A stretch of 64,000 nt of DNA from assembly GCF_014145665.1 (NCBI RefSeq), contig NZ_JACHTD010000001.1, forward strand, positions 1-64,000. Direction: 5' to 3'. Numbering within the stretch: the first letter of the stretch is position 1; every line of letters starts with the position of its first letter. Below, one piece after another: positions 24,499-33,931 of this stretch. The position numbers and the translations under genes are program-made. Below the pieces are notes generated by a model. The model did no database searches. It saw only the letters and a list, made by a program, of their open reading frames with translations, and had not been told where the DNA came from. Origin of the DNA: Myroides sp. NP-2. GTDB lineage: Bacteria; Bacteroidota; Bacteroidia; Flavobacteriales; Flavobacteriaceae.

Positions 24499-25464
24499 TT
24501 ACTCATATACTAGTCCGACGTTATCAATCCACAATCTACTGTTTTCATTTCCGATATAAGCCCCACCGTTGCTTGATGAGAATTGAATAATCAGGTGAGT
24601 TACGGGGTCAGTTGCACTTCCCCAACCTTCTTCTATAATTTCGGTCATTTGCCCTTTACTATTGCGGGTATAATCGGTAAACTCTCCTGTGCGAAGTGCC
24701 ATTTCTTTTTGGTAAATAGGCTGATTTCGAATATCGCCATAGTTAATCTGGAGTTGGAAGTTGTTTTTCCACTCTTTTTGTGTTTGGGTTAAGTTGAGCC
24801 AAGCTGTTCCCACTCGTTTTGCGTGTACTTTTCCGTCTTTGTCTTCCCAGCGATTTTGCAATAAAACTCGAATCTCTGCTTTGTCATTTTGATTGAGTTC
24901 TGTTCCTTTTCCCATACCGTTGATGCGACTTGATTTTCCGCCTGTAGTTACTTTATAGTCAAACTGTAGTGCTTTTGGTTTTTTGGTAAATGGAATTCCA
25001 GTAACCAATTTACTCTGCGGATTTTTTGTGTCGGTTATGGGTTCAATCATCTCACCTAAGAAGATCGTTCCACTTGCTAAAACGTTGATGTTGATCAGGC
25101 CTAAAACCTTTACGCGTTCAACTTTTGTTTCTAAACGCGCAGCAAAACCACTGCCTCTTTTCTCAGGAAACACCGTTACACTTCCCTTTGTAATCCCACT
25201 CACTACAGCTAAGACTGAGGATGTTGCCCAAGGGGAACGCGTGTTTTTGTATGGCGTATTGTCTTTTAATGTGTCTTTTGTGTCGTTGATGGAATACAAG
25301 TATCGAATATTTCCCCCAATAAGGAGAGATTCCTTGATTTCTCGAACTTGCCATTGGTTCATGTTGCCAAAAGGCAATAGCTCAAATCGCTCTTTTTGTG
25401 CCCATAGATTGGTGGACAAAAGCAGGCCAAGCACCAAATAAAATAGTCGTAAATAAAGCTTCAT
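24499..25464 (-). CDS. PCMD domain surface/periplasmic protein
   Basis: A 321-residue exported protein with a signal peptide (LFYLVLGLLLSTNLWA). It resembles the putative carbohydrate metabolism domain (PCMD) family: a WATSS segment, KALQFDYKVTTG, and a C-terminal HLIIQFSSSNGGAYIGNENSRLWIDNVGLVYE-like end typical of the family. Such jelly-roll proteins may bind glycans at the outer surface. It starts 5 bases after the phosphoethanolamine transferase stop and belongs to that operon. Confidence 0.8.
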   Translation of the reverse strand: MKLYLRLFYLVLGLLLSTNLWAQKERFELLPFGNMNQWQVREIKESLLIGGNIRYLYSINDTKDTLKDNTPYKNTRSPWATSSVLAVVSGITKGSVTVFPEKRGSGFAARLETKVERVKVLGLININVLASGTIFLGEMIEPITDTKNPQSKLVTGIPFTKKPKALQFDYKVTTGGKSSRINGMGKGTELNQNDKAEIRVLLQNRWEDKDGKVHAKRVGTAWLNLTQTQKEWKNNFQLQINYGDIRNQPIYQKEMALRTGEFTDYTRNSKGQMTEIIEEGWGSATDPVTHLIIQFSSSNGGAYIGNENSRLWIDNVGLVYE

Positions 25465-25469
25465 ATCGG

Positions 25470-27191
25470 TTAATTTTTTAAGTTCAGCTGTTTAATTTTT
25501 TCAAAATCCTCTTCTTTCAAATTCATTTTTTGATAAGGAACCGCCAAGTCATGATCGTTTAAATACAATCGAGGCAAGACCTTAAACTCTGGGTTCACCA
25601 ATGAAAATTCTGACTTGAGGTAAGGGGTTTCTATTGCTGCCGCATCGATAAGCGTGTGAAAAATCACATGGGTGCTGATGGGCTGTGATTGTCTTGCTTG
25701 TGCGAGCTTATACTGCTCAGGATGGGCGTCGATAAACGCATCCGAAAACCACATAAAAAACGGAATATGCAATTGATAGTAAGAGGGGGTTGGAGAGGAG
25801 TGTAAAAATAATCCACGATCATCATCAAAGAGATCTTCTCCGTGATCTGAAGAATACAACAACATACTCGCAGCGTCAATTTGCTTTAATGCCTCCAAAG
25901 TGGAAGAAAGAAAATAGTCCGTATAGCGAATGCTGTTGTCATAGGTATTGACCAATTGCTCTTTTTGTCTGCGACTTACCGCTGTGAGATTATCCGGTGT
26001 AAACTGACGGTAATCCGAAGGATAGCGCTCCTGGTAATTGAAGTGAGAACCATAGCTGTGTAAGATGATAAACAAATTACCAGGGGTTTTTTCAATCAAT
26101 TCAGTCATTAAGGGTATGAGTTCCTCATCAGGTCGATTTACCGTTAAATGTGTTTTGCTATCCGTTGTGCGTATGGTTTTGTAGATGTCGGCTTCTTTAG
26201 TGAAATATTCAATAAACGAGTTGTTCTCCGATTGATTGGAAAGACAAATCGTTGTAAAACCACCTTCTTTAAAGGCTTGTGCAATCCCTTTTCTGTAGTA
26301 AATGTCTTGGTAATTAGCCGCATTTACGTCGGATAAAATCATCGATACACTTTTGTGTGTGGTGTTGGATTGTGTCAATACATCTTGATAGAGGAGCAAG
26401 TGTTCTTGTTGGGCTAAAAGCGGATTCGTCGGTCGATCATAACCGTAGAGCTGCCAGTTGTGTGCTCGCCCAGTTTCTCCTATTACCAACACTATAATTT
26501 CGCGTATACTATCGGTGGCAGTTCGCTTGGCTTCAAATGTAAAGTTTTCAGAGGTATGCGGATATGCCTTGACTTTTCCCCACTTTTTTATGGCAAAATT
26601 CAAATTGTAATACGCATTTACTGGATAGACATCCACCATGAAATCAAAAGCCTCTCTGTTTTTATTTTGTGATCCCAAAGACAACAAAAACGAAGCAACA
26701 AATAGGAGAACCCCGATATTGAAGGCGCGATGTCTACTTGTTTTAGGGAGGTATAATTTTCTTTTCCATTGAAGGCTGGCCCATATCACGGTAGGAATGT
26801 ACAGCAAACAAACAAAACCAATGGAGGGAAGTAAACTGCCTAATAATTCTGTAATCTCTGTTGTATTGGTCGTTGCAACGTTTAAATACATGTCCACTGC
26901 AATTACATCTTCGCCAAAAAGGTAGAATAACACAATTTGAAACGCGTGAATAAACAGAACAGGAAATAGAATTATCTGCGTTCGCCCTATGTTTTTAAAA
27001 AGGGAAAAGACAAGGAGGTACAAGCTCAATGGAAATAAGAATACCGTTGCTCTGCCCAACAGGTTAAGGGGTTGGAATAAAGTAAAATATACCGTAGGCA
27101 CCATGTTTACTAGCAAGTAAATATAGAACAAGGCAATAGGATTATGGCTAAGTCTTCTTAGGAGACTGGTTTTTTGCTTTTTTTCAGGCAT
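25470..27191 (-). CDS. EptA-like phosphoethanolamine transferase
   Basis: A 573-residue inner-membrane enzyme with five N-terminal membrane helices and a periplasmic alkaline phosphatase/sulfatase-type domain. The metal-binding glutamate is in VIGETGRAHNW, the nucleophile threonine is in SNTTHKSVS, and SSDHGEDLFDD gives the second metal site. It should transfer phosphoethanolamine from lipid to lipid A or a related glycan, a change known to lower polymyxin binding. The frame opens further upstream, but the ATG at 27191 is chosen because it avoids overlap with the previous gene. Confidence 0.87.
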   Translation of the reverse strand: MPEKKQKTSLLRRLSHNPIALFYIYLLVNMVPTVYFTLFQPLNLLGRATVFLFPLSLYLLVFSLFKNIGRTQIILFPVLFIHAFQIVLFYLFGEDVIAVDMYLNVATTNTTEITELLGSLLPSIGFVCLLYIPTVIWASLQWKRKLYLPKTSRHRAFNIGVLLFVASFLLSLGSQNKNREAFDFMVDVYPVNAYYNLNFAIKKWGKVKAYPHTSENFTFEAKRTATDSIREIIVLVIGETGRAHNWQLYGYDRPTNPLLAQQEHLLLYQDVLTQSNTTHKSVSMILSDVNAANYQDIYYRKGIAQAFKEGGFTTICLSNQSENNSFIEYFTKEADIYKTIRTTDSKTHLTVNRPDEELIPLMTELIEKTPGNLFIILHSYGSHFNYQERYPSDYRQFTPDNLTAVSRRQKEQLVNTYDNSIRYTDYFLSSTLEALKQIDAASMLLYSSDHGEDLFDDDRGLFLHSSPTPSYYQLHIPFFMWFSDAFIDAHPEQYKLAQARQSQPISTHVIFHTLIDAAAIETPYLKSEFSLVNPEFKVLPRLYLNDHDLAVPYQKMNLKEEDFEKIKQLNLKN

Positions 27192-27201
27192 ATAGTTGTA
27201 C

Positions 27202-28350
27202 TTAGAACGCTTCGTTAATATTAAAGTAAAAACCACTTTGACCTCTTGCAATTCCGTAGTCAAAACGAATATTTACACGATTTTTAAATTCCCATCGGTA
27301 CCCAATTCCGTAAGTAGGTAAAGTTTCAGACCAAGTAAACGCCTTGAACTTATCAAAGACTGTTCCCATACCTCCCCAAAGAACAACACCATGTCGATTG
27401 TATATTTTTTGACGCCATTCGACTTGGGTATTCAGCTCTTTTCGATCGCGGTATTGTCCTGTGAGGTAGCCTCTCATTTGACGAGGACCTCCAATTTGGG
27501 CCATCATATTCCAAGGCACATCCCCATTGTTGAAAATTCCATTGAAGTCAAAGGCCAATATTGTTTTAGGAGAAACGCGTTTGTAGTATCGCGCGGCTGT
27601 TTCAATCTGACTAAAGTGGATATTACTCCCCAAAGTGCGTGAAAAAAACGTTTGTTGGTATTGAAGGAAAATACCTTTTTCGGGATTTGGAATAAAATCT
27701 CGCGTGTCATAGGAGAAAATAAGTCCACCTCCAACTAAGGTAGTGGTCAGGTTTTCTTGGGGTTGGAATTCTTCTTTTTCAAATTCACTACCTCGGAGAT
27801 TTTTGGCAGCAAAAGTAACGCCCATGTATCCATTAGGAACTACTTCTGCGAGAAAGTCTGCTTTTAGGGATAAGCGATATTCGTTGTATTTAGAATAAAT
27901 ACCCGCATCTCCAGCATCATAACCTATGCCGTAGTACTTACTGGGCATATAGGTAAAAGACATGTCTGCGTTGATTCTGAACTTATCATCAGGAAAGATG
28001 GTATTGTTTTCCACACCTATAGCAAAGAAACCACTAGTGGTAATATTGGTATAGATAGACACGTTAGAAGGCGATAAGTCGAGGTTCTCCCGATCTAGGC
28101 GATACAAACCCGAGGCAACGAGTCCCAAACCTAATTTAGTATCGACAGAGTAACTTGGTCCTCCAATAAAGGAAATGTCAAATTCACTTTGTGATTTATC
28201 TTTCTTGGCTTCTTCAAAGTAGTGAATAATCCGCTCAAAAAATTTTTTCTTTTCCAGTGTGTCGTTTACATGATTGGGTTGTTCCTGTGCATAAGAAAAC
28301 AACGGACCCAAAAAGGCAAACAGTAAAACCAGATCCCTTAAATATCTCAT
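27202..28350 (-). CDS. BamA/TamA-like outer-membrane beta-barrel
   Basis: A 382-residue protein with a signal peptide (LVLLFAFLGPLFSYA) and a C-terminal Omp85/D15 surface antigen barrel. Visible marks include FIGGPSYSVDTKLGLG, GGGLIFSYDTRDFIPNPEKG, GGPRQMRGYLTGQYRD and a terminal aromatic strand ending in FNINEAF. There are no POTRA repeats, so it is a short Omp85 relative rather than BamA itself. It is first in an operon with the phosphoethanolamine transferase and PCMD genes, suggesting an envelope role. Confidence 0.82.
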   Translation of the reverse strand: MRYLRDLVLLFAFLGPLFSYAQEQPNHVNDTLEKKKFFERIIHYFEEAKKDKSQSEFDISFIGGPSYSVDTKLGLGLVASGLYRLDRENLDLSPSNVSIYTNITTSGFFAIGVENNTIFPDDKFRINADMSFTYMPSKYYGIGYDAGDAGIYSKYNEYRLSLKADFLAEVVPNGYMGVTFAAKNLRGSEFEKEEFQPQENLTTTLVGGGLIFSYDTRDFIPNPEKGIFLQYQQTFFSRTLGSNIHFSQIETAARYYKRVSPKTILAFDFNGIFNNGDVPWNMMAQIGGPRQMRGYLTGQYRDRKELNTQVEWRQKIYNRHGVVLWGGMGTVFDKFKAFTWSETLPTYGIGYRWEFKNRVNIRFDYGIARGQSGFYFNINEAF

Positions 28351-28380
28351 GATTGGTATGGTGTGTTTTTATGGTGTGTT

Positions 28381-29577
28381 TTAGTAATGACCCAAAGCTA
28401 TTCTGATCTGCGCCACAATGATGAGTGCGGCTAGCAAGAAAATAAAAGCCATTAGGGAGCCTTGGCCCAAACTTATTCTTTTATTGTGATAGGCCATGGC
28501 CTTAATGTATAAGTACTGTGGGATGAACAAAGCTAGTATAACCCCAGCAATTGCAGCATAACCTAGAGCAAGAATGAACCCTTCAGGGTAAAATAAAGCA
28601 AATAGCAAGGGGGGAATAAAGGTTAATATTCCTGCTACACTCGTAATGAAGGCAGGGTTGTTTTTTACTTTGAATACGTCTTTATAGTAGTCAAAAAGAC
28701 CAATGCTGACCCCTAAAAAAGAGGTTCCTAATCCCGTTGCAGCAAATAGGCTAAACAAGGTTTCCACGTGAGGCGAATGTGAGATCTCTCGTATACTCAT
28801 AATAAGCCCTCTCAATCCTGAGTTTTCTTGTAAGATTTGCATGAAAAGCAATTGATCTAAGCTGCCTAAAACGACTATCTGCCAAATGAGGTAGACGACC
28901 AAAGGCAGTAAACTCCCAAGAATAAAAGCGCGTTTGAGTCGTTTTTTGTCGCCGTCAAGGTATTGCACAATACTGGGTATGCTACCGTGAAAACCAAAAG
29001 AAGTGAAGATGGCGGGAATCGCACTAATGGTCAAACCAACAGATAGTGGACTGTGCAGTAAATTGGCTTGTTTGACAAAGGGAAACAACAATACAACAAG
29101 TAGAACCAGAAAAATGAGTTTAGCGATAAAAATACCACGCGTCAACCAATCCACCCATTGTGTACCTATGATGACAATACCTCCAAACACAAGTGCAAAA
29201 AGTAAAATGGCGGTATAGGTATTAAAATTGGTATCAAAAAGTAGGTCGATATTTGTTTTGATGATGGTTCCTCCTCCAGAAATATAAGCAGCTGTTAGAC
29301 CGTAAATCAAAAACATCAAACTAAAACCAGCTAGTTTATTGATAAACGAGCCCGCGTATTTCTTGGTCAAGGTATTAAACCCAGCAGAAGCATCGTTGTA
29401 ATCGTATAAATCAACCATCAGTAAGGCTGTATAGCACATGGCAAACCAAATAACGCCTAAAAGTAAAGTGGTTCCAATAAAACCAACACCCGCAGATGTT
29501 ATCGGCATGGCAAGCATTCCGCCTCCAATGGACGATCCTGCTATGATTAAAATACTACCTAGTAACTTACTCTTCAT
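28381..29577 (-). CDS. Aromatic amino-acid permease (HAAAP/TyrP type)
   Basis: A secondary transporter of the hydroxy/aromatic amino acid permease family, with about 11 membrane helices. The N-terminus LGSILIIAGSSIGGGMLAMP is the family signature, and FGFHGSIPSIVQYLDGD matches the TyrP/Mtr conserved block. It likely imports tyrosine or tryptophan with protons. The frame opens at 29601, but M9 (29577) is chosen because the -7 promoter box lies at 29601-29608. The length of 398 residues is normal. Confidence 0.9.
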   Translation of the reverse strand: MKSKLLGSILIIAGSSIGGGMLAMPITSAGVGFIGTTLLLGVIWFAMCYTALLMVDLYDYNDASAGFNTLTKKYAGSFINKLAGFSLMFLIYGLTAAYISGGGTIIKTNIDLLFDTNFNTYTAILLFALVFGGIVIIGTQWVDWLTRGIFIAKLIFLVLLVVLLFPFVKQANLLHSPLSVGLTISAIPAIFTSFGFHGSIPSIVQYLDGDKKRLKRAFILGSLLPLVVYLIWQIVVLGSLDQLLFMQILQENSGLRGLIMSIREISHSPHVETLFSLFAATGLGTSFLGVSIGLFDYYKDVFKVKNNPAFITSVAGILTFIPPLLFALFYPEGFILALGYAAIAGVILALFIPQYLYIKAMAYHNKRISLGQGSLMAFIFLLAALIIVAQIRIALGHY

Positions 29578-29600
29578 TAGTTTGAAATTTAGACGAAACA

Positions 29601-29608
29601 CAAAGATA
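29601..29608 (-). promoter_or_regulatory. Promoter -7 box of the permease gene
   Basis: On the minus strand TATCTTTG fits the Bacteroidota TAnnTTTG box, 24 bases before the ATG at 29577. Confidence 0.55.
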
Positions 29609-30084
29609 AAGAAGCTTTATGTCTTATTGTTTTAATGTTAAGATAATTTTGTTTTGTAAAAATGTATTAATTGTTAAAAACACACTATTTGAATAGAGTA
29701 TATCTTCCCTTTTTGTAAAATAGTTTTTTTTCTTATGGTTGAATATCCTGTGTTTAGTTGATAATAATGTACGACTTTTTCTCTTTATTCGGAGATCTAT
29801 TATTTTTTTTGATTGTGCGAAGTGAATTTTTTGATAATACGGAAAGGTGAATTGCATTGAGCCTTGTTTTATCAGTGTTAGCATTAATTTAATAAATCGT
29901 TAGTAAATAGTAAGGCACGGAGAGAACTACAATAGAAAAGCGTATGTTTGATTAAAATTAGGTACAGAAAACGCAATTAGCAATCGTTGCGACCTGTTTT
30001 TGTGCAAGTATTGCTACAGAATTAGTAATAAAAAACACACAAAAAAATGTCAAACTAAATATTCTGTACTATATTTGTCCCAAT
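29609..30084. other. AT-rich intergenic gap with promoter of zinc locus
   Basis: About 480 very AT-rich bases. A TATATTTG box lies at 30070-30077, just before the first gene of the histidine-rich locus. I see no other gene or repeat; a regulator site (e.g. for Zur) cannot be recognised by eye. Confidence 0.5.
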
Positions 30085-30456
30085 ATGAGTAGAAAAAAAA
30101 TGATAGCAAGGATATTGTTAGTGGTAGCTTTTATGTTTACCACCGTATTCCAATTGGTTCATAGCTATCAACATATTTCTACAGCGGTTGCCTATGAAAA
30201 CGAGCACCGCACACACGCGCATTACTCAGAAAGCCGTGTTGATCATGGAGGTCTTCAATTCACTGAAGATCACAGTCACACAGATCATTGTTTCGTTTGT
30301 GACAGTATTCCTACATCAGGATTAGCCCCTATTCAAATGGAGTGGCAATCTATCACTTACCAAACGAGTCAAGAAGTTCAAGCGGAAGTTGTTTTGCGTT
30401 TTGTTCCCCTTGCCCACGTTTACTATTCCCTTCGCGCACCTCCCGTATTGGTTTAA
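30085..30456 (+). CDS. Small histidine-rich exported protein
   Basis: A 123-residue protein with an N-terminal membrane/signal segment (ILLVVAFMFTTVFQLVHS), then a His-rich region (HRTHAHYSESRVDHGG, then HSHTDHCFVCDS) and a C-terminus ending YYSLRAPPVLV. The HxHxxHCxxCD cluster could bind Zn2+ or Cu+. It is followed 70 bases later by a TonB-dependent receptor with His-rich loops. A protein with the same kind of ending (RGPPFV) is encoded after the receptor. A role in metal handling is inferred from this context. Confidence 0.7.
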   Translation: MSRKKMIARILLVVAFMFTTVFQLVHSYQHISTAVAYENEHRTHAHYSESRVDHGGLQFTEDHSHTDHCFVCDSIPTSGLAPIQMEWQSITYQTSQEVQAEVVLRFVPLAHVYYSLRAPPVLV

Positions 30457-30526
30457 TTATTCAATTTTGGTTCATTCACATTGCTGAATAGAACTGCTAT
30501 TTCATTAATTAAAACCTCACAATACA

Positions 30527-32893
30527 ATGAGAAATCTATGTACATGGATCATGCTGTTGTGCTCTTTAGGTATGTTTGCACAGTCCTATACTGTCAAAGG
30601 AAGAGTATCAGATTACCATGGAGAAGCCTTAATTGGCGCAACAATTACCTTAGGAGATCAAGCTTTTATGACGGACGTCAAAGGGCGATTTATTGCGAAA
30701 CCCCTAGAAAAAGGAACATATCAATTGACAGTTTCTTACTTGGGATATGAAACATTGCGCACCACGATTAACCTAGTTGAAAATCAAGAAGTAGACCTGC
30801 ATTTAAAAGAAAGCACAACCTTACTAGAACAAGTAGTAGTATCTAGTGAAGCAAAACATACAGTGCAACATGTGGATAGAGTGTCCAATCAACAACTCGT
30901 GGAAAAATTTGCGGGTTCACTAGCTAAAACCCTAGAATCCGTTGCAGGAGTAAACGCGATGGATATTGGTTCAGGATCGTCTAAACCAGTGATCCGTGGA
31001 CTTGGGTTTAACCGTGTGGCCGTGGCAGAAAATGGCGCCAAACAGGAAGGACAACAATGGGGAGCGGATCACGGATTGGAAATTGACGCCCTTAGTACTG
31101 AAGAAGTAGAAGTGATCAAAGGAGTTGGTGCAATCGAATACGGAAGTGATGCCATTGGTGGGGTTATTAAAATCAATAACGAAAAAGTACCACAAGTGCA
31201 TTCTTTTGACGGAAAAGCTATTGTATATGGCAAGTCTGTCAACGATGCTGTAGGAGCTTCTGTTCAAATTAAACAAAGAGGAGATCGCTTCTTTTATAAA
31301 TTCAAAGCAACCGCACAAGACTATGCTGATTATCGCGTGCCGATCAAACAAATTGACTACCTCAATACGATTATTCCCATCGAAGGGGGACGTATGAAAA
31401 ATACAGCCGGAAAAAGTGTAGCCTTATACGGGCAAGTAGGCTATGTAGAAGAGAACTTTAAAAATATATTGAGCATTAGCAATGTATACGATAAAAGTGG
31501 ATTCTTTCCAGGTGCTCACGGCATTCCCAATATAGCTGCTGTACAAGACGACGGTAATCACCGCAATATTGAGTTGCCCAACCAATCAGTCAACCATTTT
31601 AAGCTGACTAATACCGCAACATGGAACCTCTCAGCAAGTCAAAAATTAAGCGTGTTAGTCGCTTTTCAAAACAATAAAAGACAGGAAAGCAGCTTGTTTC
31701 ACAGCCATTTTTCAAACCAAACACCACCGACAAAAAATCCAAACCTAGAGTTGGAATTTGTGTTGAATACATTTGATGCCGCAGTAAAATACGAACATCT
31801 GTTTCATAACGAACACAAATTAACAATGGGAATTCAACAGAATTACCAGAATAATACCATCGGAGGATACGGCTTTTTGTTGCCTAAATTTAATAAAATA
31901 GGCGTAGGTGCTTTTGGGATGTACGAGTATTTTGTCAATGAACGCCTTACTTGGGAAGCAGGTATACGCGCAGACTACGCAAGTGTTCACGTGAAGCCTT
32001 TTTACGATGAAATTCTATATGATTATTTGATTGACCGCGGACAGTCGATCGAAACAGCAGCCAATTACGCACAGCGCAGTGAAAAACAAGATCGCGACTT
32101 CACGAGCTTTAATGCGATGATTGGTGCTAAATTTGATTGGACACCGCATTTTAATCTCGCGGCAACTGTTGGAACTAATTTTCGTTTTCCTACCGCCATT
32201 GAATTGGCATCCAATGGTGTACACCACGGGGCATTTCGCCATGAAAAAGGAAATCCAAACCTAGATCCGGAAAAAGGAATTGCCGTTGACTTGAGAGCTA
32301 CCCTACAAACAGAAACATTTAGTACAACACTAAGCCCTTACGCCTATTTTTTTAGCAATTATATCTTTTTAAAACCTACTGGTACGTTCTCAATTTTACC
32401 AGATAGTGGGCAAATTTACGAATACACACAATCCAAAGCCCTGATTACGGGATTTGAATGGAAAGCTCAACAACGCTTTTGGGATCGCTTGACTGTTGAA
32501 GGAATTTTTGAATTTATCTATAACAAGCAGTTGGACAACGGCAAAAAAGGAAATTATCCGTTGCCCTTTTCAACGCCAGCTAACTTCTTTGGACAGGTGA
32601 GCTATACCTTTAACGATTGGAATGTATTCCGCGATTCAGAAGTTTTTGTCAACGGAAAATGGTATGCTGAGCAAGAGCGAATTGCACAAGGAGAAGATAT
32701 TACGCCTAGCTCACAGAGCTACGGATTTGGAATTTCTTCCACGATTCACTTAGGGAAAGTACAAGCGAAAACAAGTCTAACAGCAACCAATATTTTTGAT
32801 GCAAAAATATTGAATCACATGAGCTTTTATCGACCGCTGGGAATCCCAGAACTAGGACGATCGATTCAATTAATGATCCAAATACCGTTTTAA
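30527..32893 (+). CDS. ZnuD-like TonB-dependent receptor
   Basis: A 788-residue outer-membrane receptor with a signal peptide (MLLCSLGMFAQ), a carboxypeptidase-like regulatory domain (VKGRVSDYHGEALIGATI), a plug (VAGVNAMDIGSGSSKPVIRG) and a beta barrel ending in IQLMIQIPF. The segment SNGVHHGAFRHEKGNPNLD in the barrel and the His-rich loop SSLFHSHFSNQ are typical of ZnuD-type zinc receptors. It is flanked by small exported and His-rich proteins, supporting metal (probably zinc) uptake. It overlaps the next gene by one base (TAATG). Confidence 0.85.
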   Translation: MRNLCTWIMLLCSLGMFAQSYTVKGRVSDYHGEALIGATITLGDQAFMTDVKGRFIAKPLEKGTYQLTVSYLGYETLRTTINLVENQEVDLHLKESTTLLEQVVVSSEAKHTVQHVDRVSNQQLVEKFAGSLAKTLESVAGVNAMDIGSGSSKPVIRGLGFNRVAVAENGAKQEGQQWGADHGLEIDALSTEEVEVIKGVGAIEYGSDAIGGVIKINNEKVPQVHSFDGKAIVYGKSVNDAVGASVQIKQRGDRFFYKFKATAQDYADYRVPIKQIDYLNTIIPIEGGRMKNTAGKSVALYGQVGYVEENFKNILSISNVYDKSGFFPGAHGIPNIAAVQDDGNHRNIELPNQSVNHFKLTNTATWNLSASQKLSVLVAFQNNKRQESSLFHSHFSNQTPPTKNPNLELEFVLNTFDAAVKYEHLFHNEHKLTMGIQQNYQNNTIGGYGFLLPKFNKIGVGAFGMYEYFVNERLTWEAGIRADYASVHVKPFYDEILYDYLIDRGQSIETAANYAQRSEKQDRDFTSFNAMIGAKFDWTPHFNLAATVGTNFRFPTAIELASNGVHHGAFRHEKGNPNLDPEKGIAVDLRATLQTETFSTTLSPYAYFFSNYIFLKPTGTFSILPDSGQIYEYTQSKALITGFEWKAQQRFWDRLTVEGIFEFIYNKQLDNGKKGNYPLPFSTPANFFGQVSYTFNDWNVFRDSEVFVNGKWYAEQERIAQGEDITPSSQSYGFGISSTIHLGKVQAKTSLTATNIFDAKILNHMSFYRPLGIPELGRSIQLMIQIPF

Positions 32894-33216
32894 TGAAACA
32901 AACTAACAGCAGTGTTAGTAAGTACCTTTTCTTAGTGGTTGTGTTTTTTATCCCACTAACGAGCAATTTACTACACTATGTTGTCATTGAACATGAATAT
33001 GGACTGCGAAATCACGCTTTAGAATGGATCGACGGAAGTAAAGTTCACTATTGTGATCAATACTTATTCAAGATTCATCCAGCTGTTGAAGTACCAATTT
33101 TTGCTATTGCTATAGTCCCCCTTGTTATAAATGCCGTTGTTATTGATGTAATAAGCGTACGCATTAAACAGCCAAGTCATTTTTTTTATTTTAATCGCGG
33201 TCCGCCGTTTGTGTGA
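32893..33216 (+). CDS. Small membrane protein of metal locus
   Basis: A 107-residue protein with two hydrophobic segments (YLFLVVVFFIPLTSNLLHYV and VPIFAIAIVPLVINAVVIDVI) and a few His/Cys residues in between (HYCDQYLFKIH). It ends in FNRGPPFV, like the RAPPVLV ending of the first protein of the locus. Its start overlaps the receptor stop by one base, so the two are coupled. Function unknown; probably an accessory to the receptor. Confidence 0.72.
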   Translation: MKQTNSSVSKYLFLVVVFFIPLTSNLLHYVVIEHEYGLRNHALEWIDGSKVHYCDQYLFKIHPAVEVPIFAIAIVPLVINAVVIDVISVRIKQPSHFFYFNRGPPFV

Positions 33217-33230
33217 TGTATATAGGAGGA

Positions 33231-33266
33231 AACAACAAAACAACAAAACAACAAAACAACAAACAC
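33231..33266 (+). repeat. CAACAAAA tandem repeats in 5' leader
   Basis: An 8-base unit (CAACAAAA) is repeated about four times between the small membrane protein gene and the DUF4625 gene. Such runs can slip and change the leader length. Confidence 0.8.
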
Positions 33267-33290
33267 ACACAATAATTAAAAATTAAAACA

Positions 33291-33824
33291 ATGAGAAGAT
33301 TACAATATTTAGCAGTAACAGCACTAGTAAGTGCATTTGGTTTCACTTCATGTTCAAGTGACAACAACACAGATACAGAGAAACCCGTAGTTGATTTAAT
33401 CGCACCAAAAGAAGGAGCAAAATTAGAGGCGGGAAAAGATATTCACTTTGATATGGTCGTATCCGATAACGACGGATTAGCTTCGTATAATGTGGATATT
33501 CACAATAATTTTAATGGGCACAACCACACAGGAGGAGACAATCATACCCATGCTGTAAAGACTACAGCTGCAGAGGGGAAACCGTTTGAATTTAATAAAA
33601 CATGGAGTCTTGGTGGGGTGAAAAACGATAACATCCACCACCATGAGATTGTTATTGATGCCAATGCAAAACCAGGAAAATATCATTTTGTGGTAAAAGT
33701 ATTGGACAATTCAGGAAATCAAACGATGGAATTTAGAAATATTGAGATTGTAGCTGCTGGTGAAGGAGATGGAGGACACGATCACGATCACGATCACGAT
33801 CATGACCATGACCACGCACATTAA
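33291..33824 (+). CDS. DUF4625 lipoprotein with His-Asp tail
   Basis: A 177-residue lipoprotein: signal peptide with lipobox GFTSC (Cys about residue 21), an Ig-like DUF4625 domain (PVVDLIAPKEGAKLEAGKDI, then WSLGGVKNDNIHHHEI and GKYHFVVKVLDNSGNQ), and a tail made of alternating His-Asp. Additional HNHTGGDNHTHA adds metal ligands. It is likely a surface or periplasmic zinc-binding protein feeding the receptor upstream. The tail is encoded by an in-frame GATCAC-type hexamer repeat. Confidence 0.85.
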   Translation: MRRLQYLAVTALVSAFGFTSCSSDNNTDTEKPVVDLIAPKEGAKLEAGKDIHFDMVVSDNDGLASYNVDIHNNFNGHNHTGGDNHTHAVKTTAAEGKPFEFNKTWSLGGVKNDNIHHHEIVIDANAKPGKYHFVVKVLDNSGNQTMEFRNIEIVAAGEGDGGHDHDHDHDHDHDHAH

Positions 33825-33848
33825 TGATTAATTGGTTTATAATTGTAT

Positions 33849-33875
33849 AAAAGCAAGGCTTTACGCCTTGCTTTT
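33849..33875 (+). terminator. Terminator of metal locus
   Basis: AAAAGCAAGGC and GCCTTGCTTTT form an 11-pair stem with a short loop. Confidence 0.88.
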
Positions 33876-33931
33876 GCATTAATTATTAATATATTTACTT
33901 GCACAGAAATTTAAAAATAGAATTATTTATT

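Noticed and set aside
24983..25441. 152-codon frame antisense to the PCMD gene
   Set aside because: Antisense to a gene with a clear signal peptide and family motifs; a chance frame.
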